Made by a program: the position numbers and the translations under genes | NCBI GenBank assembly: GCA_002786715.1 | Contig: PCTW01000064.1 | Coordinates: 58,047-122,046, forward strand | Length of the DNA stretch: 64,000 nucleotides | Direction: 5' to 3' | Source: Bdellovibrio sp. CG22_combo_CG10-13_8_21_14_all_39_27 | Lineage (GTDB): Bacteria > Bdellovibrionota > Bacteriovoracia > Bacteriovoracales > Bacteriovoracaceae | The notes under the pieces: generated by a model | Database searches by the model: none | What the model was told of the DNA's origin: nothing | The model's input: only the letters and a program-made list of their open reading frames with translations | In this document: in pieces, positions 17,857 to 27,213 of the stretch | Layout of the letters: every line of letters starts with the position of its first letter | Numbering within the stretch: position 1 is the stretch's first letter

Positions 17857-19059
17857 CTAGTGCAAGGTAGATGGAATTTCAAATTTCTCTTTGGCGTCCT
17901 TGAAGACTTCGAGAACTTTAGACAGCTGCTCTTTTGAATGAGTCGCCATATAACTTGTTCTAATCAGTGCTTCTCCCTTAGGAACTGCAGGAGAGATTAC
18001 TGGAGTACAGAAAATTCCACACTCTTTGAGGTAATTTGTGACTTGCATTGCTTTCATATCATCGCCGATGAAAACCGGGATAATAGGTGTCTTAGAATTG
18101 TAAGTATAAAAGCCAATTTCTTTAAAGCCTTTCACCATGAAATCAACATTGCTCCACAAGCGCTGATGAATCGTTTCATCAGAGAGGATAACGTCAATAC
18201 AAGCTGAAACTGTGGCCACAGAAGACGGCGCCATTGCCGCTGAAAACATAAATGAGCGAGCAGTATGCTTAACGTAATCGATAACGTCTGCATTTCCAGA
18301 GAGCACGCCACCAATTGATGCGAATGATTTAGAGAATGTCCCCATATTGAGGTCGACATCTTTTGTGAGCCCAAAATGGTTCATGGTTCCACGTCCACGG
18401 TCACCCATAACGCCAATTCCGTGAGCATCATCAACATAAATAGAGGCGCCATATTTTTTTGCTAATCTAACAACATCGGGAAGATTGAGGATATCGCCAG
18501 TCATTGAAAAAACACCGTCAGCAACAACCATGGTGTTTTGGAAACGACTCACATTTTCAGAAAGGACCTCTTCAAGAGATTCCATATCATTGTGTTTATA
18601 CTTAAGTGTTGTTCCGAGGGCCAAACGGCTCGAATCGATAATGGAAGCATGGTTTTCAGAATCGAAAATCATTAAATCTTTTGGACCACAAACGGCAGAG
18701 AGGGCACCAAGATTGGTTTGCATCCCCGTTGCAAAGATCATCGCTTTCTCATGTCCTAAATAACTAGCGAGCTTATCTTCAAGTTCTTCGTGAATAGTTA
18801 AGTTACCATTTAAAAATCTAGAACCAGTACATCCCGTTCCAAATACTTCAATCGCCTTGATGGCAGCTTCTTTAACATAAGGATGATGTGTGAGACCTAA
18901 ATAATTATTTGAACCAATCATGATCATTGGCTGACCATCTACGATCACATCTGTTCCTTCTGATTGCTCAATCTTTCTGAAAAAAGGGTAGAGATTATGT
19001 TCCTTCAAAAGCTTGGCCTTCTGGATCATTTTGTAACCGCGCAACGACTCAATCTGCAT
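17857..19059 (-). CDS. spt: Serine palmitoyltransferase (alpha-oxoamine synthase)
   Basis: A 400-residue PLP enzyme that condenses L-serine with a fatty acyl-CoA or acyl-ACP to 3-ketosphinganine, the first step of sphingolipid synthesis. SPT-type residues include MIGSNNYLGLTHHP, the FGTGCTGSRFLNG stretch, the stacking His in SENHAS, DDAHGIG, and the PLP lysine in GTFSKSFAS. BioF and Kbl share the fold, but the GSNNYLGL region and the two following ceramide genes favour SPT. No membrane segment is present, as in soluble bacterial SPTs including the one known from Bdellovibrio (Bacteriovorax) stolpii. The ATG at 19059 has GAGAG 7 bases upstream. Confidence 0.88.
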   Translation of the reverse strand: MQIESLRGYKMIQKAKLLKEHNLYPFFRKIEQSEGTDVIVDGQPMIMIGSNNYLGLTHHPYVKEAAIKAIEVFGTGCTGSRFLNGNLTIHEELEDKLASYLGHEKAMIFATGMQTNLGALSAVCGPKDLMIFDSENHASIIDSSRLALGTTLKYKHNDMESLEEVLSENVSRFQNTMVVADGVFSMTGDILNLPDVVRLAKKYGASIYVDDAHGIGVMGDRGRGTMNHFGLTKDVDLNMGTFSKSFASIGGVLSGNADVIDYVKHTARSFMFSAAMAPSSVATVSACIDVILSDETIHQRLWSNVDFMVKGFKEIGFYTYNSKTPIIPVFIGDDMKAMQVTNYLKECGIFCTPVISPAVPKGEALIRTSYMATHSKEQLSKVLEVFKDAKEKFEIPSTLH

Positions 19060-19087
19060 AGCTAGTCTCTCTTTAAAGTATTGGAAA

Positions 19088-19142
19088 GTGGGACTTTTTA
19101 GTCCTAAGTTCCCACGGTGTCAACGAATCTGAAGACACCGTG
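19088..19142 (-). promoter_or_regulatory. Structured leader upstream of spt (overlapping hairpins)
   Basis: Two stems share bases. CACGGTGTC (19113-19121) pairs perfectly with GACACCGTG (19134-19142). GTGGGA (19088-19093) pairs with TCCCAC (19110-19115), which uses three bases of the first stem. A small GGACT/AGTCC stem (19091-19095 with 19100-19104) is a third option. On the minus strand this is the 5' region of spt, about 30-85 bases before its ATG. No U-tract follows, so it is not a plain terminator. Confidence 0.5.
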
Positions 19143-19165
19143 AAAAAATGGTCTAACCTAAGTGC

Positions 19166-21163
19166 TTAAAATTGATAATTTAGTGTCGCCCTTGTTCTTT
19201 TTTCTGTACCAGATTTTGCATAATTTTTATTGATTTGGCCTTTGCGAGTAATGAATTCCTGGGCCAATTCAAAAGTTAGGCTTTTGGTAAGTTTGAACTT
19301 TACGTAGAACTTATCAATCGCCAGTTCATCATGAAAATTATCTTTTTGAGTCACTTGATCTTGAAATCTACCGCGACCATGAATGATTGTCGCTTGCGAT
19401 CTTTGACCTTCATATCCAACTTTCCAGCGGCCATGTTCAGCTGAGATTCCTGCAAGGGCAGTGGATCCCGCGCCCCAATAATAACCGCGTTTCTGAATAA
19501 CAGTTGGTTGACCTTCGAGTCCTTCGGCCGCGATTTTTCCATCAAGGGCATAGGACTTCACCATGGTGAAATCGCCGTAGAAGCCAAATTCTGCGCGAAT
19601 CTTCGTGCCTTTGTAATAAACATCAGCAAAAGCAGTAGCGCCTAAAATATTAATCGTTCCGTAGAAGTCTTCTCTAGTATCCGGTCCGTCAGAGTCTTTA
19701 TCTATTCCACCTCGGTCATTCCACGTACTCGCGGAACCTATTCCAACGGCCATTTCATAGCCACGTAACTGACCTTTTTCATCGCGAGAAATTTTTCGAT
19801 CGTAATAAGCGGCGGCAACCACTTCTGCAACAATGCGAAGATCAGTCAGCCCTTGATTTCCATTGAGTTCGATTAAAAACTTGCTCATGGCCGTATCGTA
19901 GACAAGACCTTGGGCCTTACCCACTTTTCCATAGCCTGGAATATTAATAACAGTTGATTCGAGGGCCGCAAAATACTCTTGATTTGAGGATGGTTCATAT
20001 GCTTTTTGTCCGCGCTCTAAACCAATTTTGAGACTGATATCTGAAAAACGAGGTTTCTTGCAATCTGGTTGGGCACGAGTCTTGTCTTTGTTTCCTGACA
20101 AGCGGTCCATGGCATGATTGCCTGCTAGCATTGGAGAGAGGGTATAGCCTAGGGCCTTTGCTCCGAGAGTGCCTTTTGAAATGAGAGCACATGATGTTTG
20201 ATACATGGCCTCTCCGATGATGTAACCACCAACAGGAGTTACAATCATATCGTTGATTGAAAAGACCTCATGATACTCCATGGTTTCCCAAACGGCAGAA
20301 GAGGCGAGTGAAATCAAGAACGATTCCATAGCGCTAGCACCATTGGCCCTGGCCACTTGGTGATAAATAACTCCTGCAAAAGCATGCCCGTAGTTGGCAA
20401 ATTTATCGTTATCATCAAAGAGAATAGCTTCACCAGTAATCCATTTTTTCTTGAGCCCATCTCTAAAACCATAATCAAAATCGACGGCATTATAGACAAG
20501 GTTCTTATAATAGATCGCCATACCAGATGATAAGAGAACTCCTAGTTCAATCCCTGTTCGAAGATAATTAATTTTTCTTCCACTTTCTTTTGAAAATAAT
20601 TTGTAAGCACGATTGGAATCGATAACTTCATTGGTTAATGTTTCGTGGAACTGACCGCTTTTTTCATCATAACTAACAGCAGATGATTCTGAGATGGCAT
20701 TCATCATTAAACCAATTTTGAAGGCTTGTTCATTATCGATATAAAAGATGAAGTTGGCGATCGCATGGGCCATTGCTTGTTCTTTAGAGACTTGAGATTT
20801 TTCAGCATCTTTAAAAATCCAGCCTAAATTTTTAAAATCTTCTTCACCTTGCGCTGACCAGTTGCGTGCTTCCAGATCAATATGACCTTCGCGAGTACGA
20901 AGCACATTGAGAAAGTAGTCATTTTTATTTCTCTGTTCAGAAATATACGGATCCACAAAGCTTTCTGTGTTTGAACGATGACAATTAATTGTCACGCCTT
21001 GAGGAGAAACTTGATTGGCCACAATATAAATCTGCTCGCAGGTTTTTCGCAGCCACTCGGAATCATTTTTTTGCAAATCTCCAACTGAAATGAGAAGAGA
21101 TTTCCCATAAAGTGAGTTTGAAATGAGAAGTGCAAAGAAGGTTAACCAGCTAATCATTTTCAT
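19166..21163 (-). CDS. Outer-membrane-type exported protein with DUF3943-like region
   Basis: A 665-residue protein with a signal peptide (MKMISWLTFFALLISNSLYG). Residues about 205-330 resemble DUF3943: several hydrophobic stretches, NYGHAFAGVIYHQ, and SSAVWETMEYHEVFSINDMIVTP broken over that region. The last 250 residues alternate as in a beta-barrel and end in the outer-membrane C-terminal signature with final Phe (LNYQF). An N-terminal periplasmic domain has two cysteines (RKTCEQ and INCHR). Function is not known. It follows a small exported-protein gene by 9 bases, probably as one transcript. Confidence 0.8.
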   Translation of the reverse strand: MKMISWLTFFALLISNSLYGKSLLISVGDLQKNDSEWLRKTCEQIYIVANQVSPQGVTINCHRSNTESFVDPYISEQRNKNDYFLNVLRTREGHIDLEARNWSAQGEEDFKNLGWIFKDAEKSQVSKEQAMAHAIANFIFYIDNEQAFKIGLMMNAISESSAVSYDEKSGQFHETLTNEVIDSNRAYKLFSKESGRKINYLRTGIELGVLLSSGMAIYYKNLVYNAVDFDYGFRDGLKKKWITGEAILFDDNDKFANYGHAFAGVIYHQVARANGASAMESFLISLASSAVWETMEYHEVFSINDMIVTPVGGYIIGEAMYQTSCALISKGTLGAKALGYTLSPMLAGNHAMDRLSGNKDKTRAQPDCKKPRFSDISLKIGLERGQKAYEPSSNQEYFAALESTVINIPGYGKVGKAQGLVYDTAMSKFLIELNGNQGLTDLRIVAEVVAAAYYDRKISRDEKGQLRGYEMAVGIGSASTWNDRGGIDKDSDGPDTREDFYGTINILGATAFADVYYKGTKIRAEFGFYGDFTMVKSYALDGKIAAEGLEGQPTVIQKRGYYWGAGSTALAGISAEHGRWKVGYEGQRSQATIIHGRGRFQDQVTQKDNFHDELAIDKFYVKFKLTKSLTFELAQEFITRKGQINKNYAKSGTEKRTRATLNYQF

Positions 21164-21172
21164 CGTTAATCC

Positions 21173-21442
21173 TTATTTATTTTCTGCAAGATGATGACAT
21201 TTTTTAGATTTCACAGGAGTACCGTAGCCATAAATCGAAGACATGAGCTTCCACTTCTCAAGCGTGATCATGAGTCCACTTACATCATCGATACACTCTT
21301 TTGAAAATTTCTTAAGCTTTGGACTTTCGTGTCCATCTTTTAAAATAATGGTGCTAATTTCTTCTGAATATTGGGAACAATCTTCGGCTGCATATGAGTT
21401 CAAAAATAAAAGAGAAGCTCCAAGCAAAAGTACCTTTTTCAT
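21173..21442 (-). CDS. Small exported cysteine-containing protein
   Basis: An 89-residue protein with a signal peptide (MKKVLLLGASLLFLNSYA) and three cysteines in the short mature part (EDCSQY, KECIDD, KKCHH). GGGGG precedes the ATG at good distance. It lies 9 bases before the DUF3943-like gene and is probably co-expressed with it, perhaps as a periplasmic partner. No family recognised. Confidence 0.7.
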   Translation of the reverse strand: MKKVLLLGASLLFLNSYAAEDCSQYSEEISTIILKDGHESPKLKKFSKECIDDVSGLMITLEKWKLMSSIYGYGTPVKSKKCHHLAENK

Positions 21443-21744
21443 AATTCCCCCAAATACGTTTTGAGTTTATTTAAGCAAGATTGGGGCCAGGATTAACCTT
21501 GTAATAGTTCGATTTTAAAGGGTTTTGACGATAGTCCTCTGTCGTCATTCCTGACATGTCCGTATTTTAGACAGTTTTTGAAGAGACATGTCGTTAATAA
21601 TAGCTATGGCTTAGGTGCTTTAATTGATGGGGGAGAGAGATTGAGGCATATGTGCTGATGTGTGTGTTACCTCAGTCTCATCAGTTGATCCTGACAGGCT
21701 TTCTTCATTAACACCTCTCTATGAAAAGCTTGTTGGGATCGGCT
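21443..21744. other. 302-base intergenic region with clustered palindromes
   Basis: No credible gene. It holds an inverted repeat TGACGA (21526-21531) / TCGTCA (21542-21547) and two copies of the palindrome GACATGTC (21553-21560 and 21585-21592), 32 bases apart, or about three helical turns. These lie 84-150 bases before the small exported gene at 21442 and could be its regulatory region. A 13-codon minus-strand frame starting near 21708 has a plausible AGAGG site but no other support. Confidence 0.4.
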
Positions 21745-22521
21745 TTATTTTTTATGTTTTTTAGCAGCGGCCCTTTCAGCAAGTTGCTTCCGCATTTCTT
21801 CGGCCCGAGCTTCGCCATTGATATGTTTAAAAAGGGCTTCTTCGTCAGCATCATTGAGCTTATCAAAGGCCACGCTCACTTTCACGTGTTTTTGGTCTTC
21901 TTTCGTTCTTACCTTGTGATCCCATTGACCAGCAATTCGAGAGCTAGGGATTTCAAATTTCTTTTTATTAAATAGTAATTGGCAACCTTCAAACACTTTG
22001 TCCTTGGGAAATTTATCTTTCATTTCTTCAGTGATGACGAAACTCGTTCCTCCCGCAGAGATATCCAGACCATCAAAAATGTCATCACCAATTTTGAATT
22101 GAATCACAATCGTAGAAGAGGCTTGGAGACGGTAATTGCTTCTCTGTTGACTGCGATAAACTTCGTCGTTGAATTGAACATAATAGAGTTTAGATTCTTT
22201 ATTGTACTTAAGATTACTGACCGAAAACCATTGAAATTTCTCTTTTCCAACTTTAATGAAAATATCTTTATCGATAAGTTTTGAATTTGATATTAGTGAC
22301 ATCAAGCCACCACTTTTGCTTTTCAAAAAAAGAACTTTTTTATCCTTCTCATATGAAGTGACTTCATATTCTTCAGCTTCTTTATCTTTTCCTTGGGCCC
22401 AAATTTTTACAGGTAGTTTTTCTTTCAAGGCCATGTCGGCCATAAAGGACAAATCATTTTCCTCGACACTACTGAAGTAATGCTTTTTGTTGGGGTCAAT
22501 GTTTTTACCAAGAATCGCCAT
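21745..22521 (-). CDS. PilZ-domain protein, cyclic-di-GMP binding
   Basis: A 258-residue YcgR-like protein. The N-terminal half is a beta-rich domain. The C-terminal PilZ domain carries the ligand motif RxxxR (R127-R131) and DxSxxG (D153, S155, G158). The tail is basic with KKHKK at the end. Binding of c-di-GMP is expected from both motifs being intact. The output could be motility, gliding or predation control, which the sequence does not specify. It is a single gene on the minus strand, divergent from the DUF2797 gene. Confidence 0.88.
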   Translation of the reverse strand: MAILGKNIDPNKKHYFSSVEENDLSFMADMALKEKLPVKIWAQGKDKEAEEYEVTSYEKDKKVLFLKSKSGGLMSLISNSKLIDKDIFIKVGKEKFQWFSVSNLKYNKESKLYYVQFNDEVYRSQQRSNYRLQASSTIVIQFKIGDDIFDGLDISAGGTSFVITEEMKDKFPKDKVFEGCQLLFNKKKFEIPSSRIAGQWDHKVRTKEDQKHVKVSVAFDKLNDADEEALFKHINGEARAEEMRKQLAERAAAKKHKK

Positions 22522-22615
22522 AGTCTTTTTAAGTTATTGATATTGTTATTACTCATTCCATAATAACCGATTCAATAAGCTGTGCAACAATAGGCAACAA
22601 AAATACCTAAAAAGA

Positions 22616-22644
22616 CTGACTTTGGAGGGGGAATTACCTATAAT
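22616..22644 (+). promoter_or_regulatory. Promoter with perfect -10, ending 7 bases before the start codon
   Basis: CTGACT (22616-22621), a 17-base spacer and TATAAT (22639-22644). Initiation 7-8 bases after the -10 would fall on the ATG at 22652, so the mRNA would have almost no leader. No Shine-Dalgarno sequence is present between the -10 and the ATG. Confidence 0.55.
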
Positions 22645-22651
22645 CCCGAGC

Positions 22652-23467
22652 ATGTTAAGCGGACTTTTAGACAAAATGGCGACCTCGTACGAGTCTCCAG
22701 TGGAATACCAACTGGTACTTGGGGACGAACGTCTTCCCCTCAACCCATACTTGGGTAAAAAACTCACTTTAAAATTTAGTGGCAAAATCTTGTGTGGACA
22801 TTGTGGCAAAGAAACTAAAAAAAGCTACGGAGATGGCTATTGCTTTCCTTGTACTCAGAAACTTGCTCAATGTGATATTTGTATTATGAAGCCAGAACTT
22901 TGCCATTATGATAAAGGGACCTGTCGCGAACCAGAGTGGGGATTATCTCACTGCATGATTCCTCATTTCGTTTATCTCGCGAATTCGAGTGGCTTAAAAG
23001 TGGGAATAACCAGACATACTCAGATCCCAACACGCTGGATTGATCAAGGTGCGATTCAAGCTATGCCTGTTTTTGAAGTGAAGACTCGCTATCATTCAGG
23101 CTTAATCGAAAAAATATTGTCAGAGCACGTTAGCGATAAAACCAACTGGCGCAATATGCTTAAAGGCAATAACGAAAAAATTGATTTAAAAAGCGAGCGA
23201 GATCATTTGATGAATATCGCCGGCGAGCAAATTGAAATGCTCGAAGATGAATTAGGGCTTGGTGCTTTTAATTATTTAGAAAATGCTGAAGTAACAGAAA
23301 TTGAATATCCAGTTCTAGAGTATCCTACCAAAGTAAGTTCAATGTCCTTTGATAAAAAGGCAGTCATCGAAGGAACTTTAATGGGTATAAAAGGGCAGTA
23401 TCTGATTTTCGAAGATGGCGTAATCAATATACGCCGGCATAGTGGTTACGTCATAGAAGTAGAATAA
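22652..23467 (+). CDS. DUF2797 family protein
   Basis: A 271-residue protein clearly of the DUF2797 family: a MLSGLLDKM start, LNPYLGKKLTL, a cysteine-rich segment (CGHCGKE, YCFPC, CDICI, CHYDKGTCREP), then HFVYLANSSGLKVGITR, TRWIDQGA and a DKTNWRNMLKG motif. Cysteine spacing suggests zinc binding. Function is not established for the family. The middle resembles GIY-YIG-type folds (VYLAN...KVGITR), which is inference. I chose the ATG at 22652 over a TTG at 22622 because the residues match the family start and a -10 box lies between. pepN follows after 17 bases. Confidence 0.9.
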   Translation: MLSGLLDKMATSYESPVEYQLVLGDERLPLNPYLGKKLTLKFSGKILCGHCGKETKKSYGDGYCFPCTQKLAQCDICIMKPELCHYDKGTCREPEWGLSHCMIPHFVYLANSSGLKVGITRHTQIPTRWIDQGAIQAMPVFEVKTRYHSGLIEKILSEHVSDKTNWRNMLKGNNEKIDLKSERDHLMNIAGEQIEMLEDELGLGAFNYLENAEVTEIEYPVLEYPTKVSSMSFDKKAVIEGTLMGIKGQYLIFEDGVINIRRHSGYVIEVE

Positions 23468-23484
23468 AAATAGAGGAGATAAAG

Positions 23485-26136
23485 ATGAAAGAAGGAACAC
23501 CGCAAACTGTATTTTTGAAGGACTATTCAGTTCCTCCCTATCTCGTTGATTCAATCGATCTCGATTTTAGACTTCATTTAACCGAAACGGTAGTAACCGC
23601 AGAAACGAAACTTTCCTTGCATCCAGATCTAAAAGGGCAAAAACCAGCACTCTTCTTAAATGGAGAAGGTTTAAAGCTCAATTCGATTTCCATTGATAGA
23701 GAAGAGCTTAGAGAAGGCGAGTATCAATTAACTGAAGATGGGATTGTTATTCCTAACGTTCCAGATTCGTTCACCTTAAAAATTGTTAATACGATCAATC
23801 CTGAAGCTAATACTGCTTTGGATGGTCTATATAAATCTGGAAATATTCTTTGTACTCAAAATGAGCCACAAGGATTTCGCCACATTACTTATTACACAGA
23901 TCGTCCCGATGTCATGACTAAGTTCACGACCACCATCCATGGGAATAAAAAAGATTTTCCAATTCTCCTCTCTAATGGGAATTGCGTAGGCACAGGTGAT
24001 CATGGTGATGGAACACATTGGGCCAAGTGGGAAGATCCCTTTCGTAAACCATGCTATCTCTACGCTCTCGTTGCTGGTGACTTAGGAGAAATCAAGGATC
24101 ATTTCACAACAAAAAGTGGGCGAAAGGTTGACCTTCGAATTTATTGTGACAAAGGCAATGAAGAGAAGTGTTGGCATGCCATGGAAAGTTTAAAACAATC
24201 AATGAAATGGGATGAAGACCGTTTTGGTTTAGAATATGATCTCGATATTTTCATGATTGTTTCGGTAGATTCTTTTAATTTCGGAGCCATGGAAAATAAA
24301 GGGTTAAATATTTTTAACTCTTCACTTGTTTTAGCAAAGCCAGAGACAGCAACTGATGGTGATTATATTGCGATTCAATCAGTCGTTGGTCACGAATATT
24401 TTCACAATTGGACAGGTAACAGAGTCACTTGTCGCGATTGGTTTCAACTTACCTTGAAAGAAGGATTAACTGTATTTAGAGATCAAGAATTCACGGCCGA
24501 TATGAACTCTCGCACCGTTCATCGCATCAGTGATGTTGACCGCTTAAGAAGTTCACAATTTGTAGAAGACGCCGGACCTACTTCTCACCCTATTAAACCT
24601 TCTAGCTATATTGAGATAAATAACTTCTACACCGCAACCGTTTACGAAAAAGGAGCGGAGGTCATTCGCATGATCGCTACTCTGTTAGGACCAGATGGTT
24701 TTAGAAGAGGAATGGATAAATACTTTGAGTTAAATGATGGTAAGGCCGTCACAACTGAAGATTTTATTCACGCCATGAGTGTGGCCAACGATAATTACAA
24801 TTTTGACCAATTCAAGCGTTGGTATTTCCAAGCTGGGACGCCAGAAGTTGAAGTCCGTTGGGATTATGACAAACTTAATAAAACGCTTTCCCTTCATATT
24901 GAGCAAAGCTGTCCACCCACGCCGGAACAGGATCGCAAATCGCCATTCTTTTTTCCATTCAAGATTGGCCTTGTTGACGCCCATGGAAAAGATATTGCAT
25001 TAAAGCTTAAAGATTCATCTACTCCGCAACCTCAAATAGGTGAAGGTATCCTGCATATTTCAGAGTCAGAATCGACTTTCGTCTTTAGCCATGTTGATTC
25101 TGAACCAGTTATCTCTCTCAATAGAAATTTTACTGCTCCTGTGAAAGTCCATGCGCCTTACCAAAATAAAGATCTCGCTTATCTTTTGGCCAATGACAGC
25201 GACGAGTTTAATCGTTATGAGTCAGGACAAGTTCTTGCCGAGCGCTTGATGTTTAAAATGGTCGAAGACTTGCATGATGGTAAGAAACCTGAATTGGATA
25301 AAACCTATATTGAGTCTTGGGGAATTCTTCTTGCCAATGACAAGCTCGATCCAGCGATCAAAGCTGAATGTTTAAGCATTCCTGCGCAGGCCATTTTGAA
25401 TCAAGGATATAGTCCCATTGATTATCAAGCCATTCATAGTGTTCGATTACAAACGCTAGTGACATTGGCCCAAGCTCATACCAAGAAGATTCATGAAATT
25501 TATGAGAAACATTGTGATACAGGTTCATTTAAAACTGACCACCTCGCAATGGGAAGAAGAGCTCTCAAAAATTGGGCCTTAGGCATGCTTGCTCTTGCCA
25601 ATGCCGATGACTTTAAACTTCTCGCGCATCAACAATTTACAAAAGCTGGAAATATGACCGATGAGCTTTCAGCATTGAAAGTTCTTTCGAATATCGATTG
25701 CGAACATAGAAGTGAATCGATTGTGAGTTTTTATAACAAGTGGAAACATGAAACACTCGTTATGCAAAAATGGTTAGCTGTTCAAGCCTCGTCAATTCTC
25801 CCATGTACTTATGACGATGTTATTCGACTTGAGAAAGATCCTGTCTATAACAAGGCCGTTCCTAATCTCTTCCGTAATCTTTGGATGAATTTTGCCATGA
25901 ACTACACCCATTTTCATCATGAAGCAGGTCGTGGCTATCATCTGGTAGCTGACAAGATTATTGATCTTGATTCAGTAAATCCTCAAATGGCCTCGCGAGT
26001 TTCAACGGCCTTCCGCGATTATAAAAAAGTGAAGCCAGAATTGAGACCATTGATGAAAACTGAGCTTGAGAGAATTGTGGCCCATAAGAATTTATCGAAG
26101 AATACTTACGAAATCATTTCTAAGATATTACACTAA
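23485..26136 (+). CDS. pepN: Aminopeptidase N (M1 family)
   Basis: An 883-residue zinc metallo-aminopeptidase that removes N-terminal residues from peptides in the cytoplasm (no signal peptide). The substrate-binding GAMENKG motif lies near residue 265, and zinc motif HEYFHNWTGNR starts at H303 with H307 and the distant Glu in TLKEGLTVF. The full-length C-terminal DUF3458/PepN helical region shows the E. coli PepN subfamily rather than the eukaryotic type. An AGAGGAG site precedes the ATG. It is in line with the DUF2797 gene upstream and an exported unknown 2 bases downstream. Confidence 0.96.
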   Translation: MKEGTPQTVFLKDYSVPPYLVDSIDLDFRLHLTETVVTAETKLSLHPDLKGQKPALFLNGEGLKLNSISIDREELREGEYQLTEDGIVIPNVPDSFTLKIVNTINPEANTALDGLYKSGNILCTQNEPQGFRHITYYTDRPDVMTKFTTTIHGNKKDFPILLSNGNCVGTGDHGDGTHWAKWEDPFRKPCYLYALVAGDLGEIKDHFTTKSGRKVDLRIYCDKGNEEKCWHAMESLKQSMKWDEDRFGLEYDLDIFMIVSVDSFNFGAMENKGLNIFNSSLVLAKPETATDGDYIAIQSVVGHEYFHNWTGNRVTCRDWFQLTLKEGLTVFRDQEFTADMNSRTVHRISDVDRLRSSQFVEDAGPTSHPIKPSSYIEINNFYTATVYEKGAEVIRMIATLLGPDGFRRGMDKYFELNDGKAVTTEDFIHAMSVANDNYNFDQFKRWYFQAGTPEVEVRWDYDKLNKTLSLHIEQSCPPTPEQDRKSPFFFPFKIGLVDAHGKDIALKLKDSSTPQPQIGEGILHISESESTFVFSHVDSEPVISLNRNFTAPVKVHAPYQNKDLAYLLANDSDEFNRYESGQVLAERLMFKMVEDLHDGKKPELDKTYIESWGILLANDKLDPAIKAECLSIPAQAILNQGYSPIDYQAIHSVRLQTLVTLAQAHTKKIHEIYEKHCDTGSFKTDHLAMGRRALKNWALGMLALANADDFKLLAHQQFTKAGNMTDELSALKVLSNIDCEHRSESIVSFYNKWKHETLVMQKWLAVQASSILPCTYDDVIRLEKDPVYNKAVPNLFRNLWMNFAMNYTHFHHEAGRGYHLVADKIIDLDSVNPQMASRVSTAFRDYKKVKPELRPLMKTELERIVAHKNLSKNTYEIISKILH

Positions 26137-26138
26137 TT

Positions 26139-27200
26139 ATGAGGATTTTATTTCTCGCTTTTTTATTTTTATGTTTTGATGGCGCATGGGCTGAAGAGCC
26201 GATGTGCTGTCCAAATACTAAAATTCATCATTATTTAGAAAGAGAGGATGGGGGCACAGAGATTGCCTGTGTGATAGAAAGAGCAGGTATATCAATTCGC
26301 CATGGAAATAGTTTTGTTTATTCTCATATAAGAGGGGAACCTCCCGTAGAGAAAAATATTTATCGTAATGGAAAGCTTTTTAGAAAAGATTCATCAATGT
26401 CTGATTGTTCAGCAGATTTCGATAAGAAAAATGTAATCGAACCAACATTATTAAAAGTAAATCAATATCCAAATAAGAGTATTCGCCAAAATAAATTTAC
26501 AACTGAATTTGGAACCCGTTTTCTTATTGGAAATACATTATGGAATATTAATAAAGAAGGCAGAGTTTTTAGTAAAAAATTGTCAGATAGCGAAAAGATA
26601 CAAGCTGAACAGTATAATGTCGAAGATCCGAAATGTATTCCCAAAAACGAAGAAGCTAAAAAGCAAATCTCCGAGATCTTGAGTTTGCCTGAAGTTGCCA
26701 ATCGTGAATTTAATATATCTACCGCCTGTCCTAAGATGAGACCAGAGTATCGACTAGTTCTTGAAAGAGAGATGTATTTCGAAAATGAAGTCCATGAATT
26801 ATCTCTCAAAATGGAAAAATGCCATTGTGTTGCTGAAGAGCTGCTCGTTTCAAAGATACTGGCCAACTTACGAGTGGAAAGGCTTTCTTATGCCTTTTGC
26901 TTCCAATCAATGCATAAAGATAAGAAAATGATTGTTGCTAAAAATAGCGAAGTTTGGCGTTATAGTTTTTTTCAAATTACATTTATAGATCTCTTTAAAG
27001 CTGAAATTGAGTCTGAATATCCTCTTTATGCCAAAACTCGAGAATTGGAGAGAAAACTGAGCTCTTTTATTAGTCGAGTCGGAAATGAAAGTTTAGTGGG
27101 AGTATGTCACATTAAAGGTTCAGAAGCGCTAGAAGCAGACAAATCTAAGTACAATAAGATCAAGTCTTATGATCATTCGATCAAATCGTATCTCAAATAA
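26139..27200 (+). CDS. Exported cysteine-containing protein of unknown function
   Basis: A 353-residue protein with a signal peptide (MRILFLAFLFLCFDGAWA). The mature part starts with a CC pair (EEPMCCPNTK) and has further cysteines near residues 48, 86, 159, 186, 224 and 226, so several disulfides are likely in the periplasm. The body is charged and helical with no motif I recognise. It begins 2 bases after the pepN stop and is probably translated from the same mRNA. Its end is 13 bases from the convergent UbiB-like gene. Confidence 0.75.
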   Translation: MRILFLAFLFLCFDGAWAEEPMCCPNTKIHHYLEREDGGTEIACVIERAGISIRHGNSFVYSHIRGEPPVEKNIYRNGKLFRKDSSMSDCSADFDKKNVIEPTLLKVNQYPNKSIRQNKFTTEFGTRFLIGNTLWNINKEGRVFSKKLSDSEKIQAEQYNVEDPKCIPKNEEAKKQISEILSLPEVANREFNISTACPKMRPEYRLVLEREMYFENEVHELSLKMEKCHCVAEELLVSKILANLRVERLSYAFCFQSMHKDKKMIVAKNSEVWRYSFFQITFIDLFKAEIESEYPLYAKTRELERKLSSFISRVGNESLVGVCHIKGSEALEADKSKYNKIKSYDHSIKSYLK

Positions 27201-27213
27201 CTTTTAGAATAAG

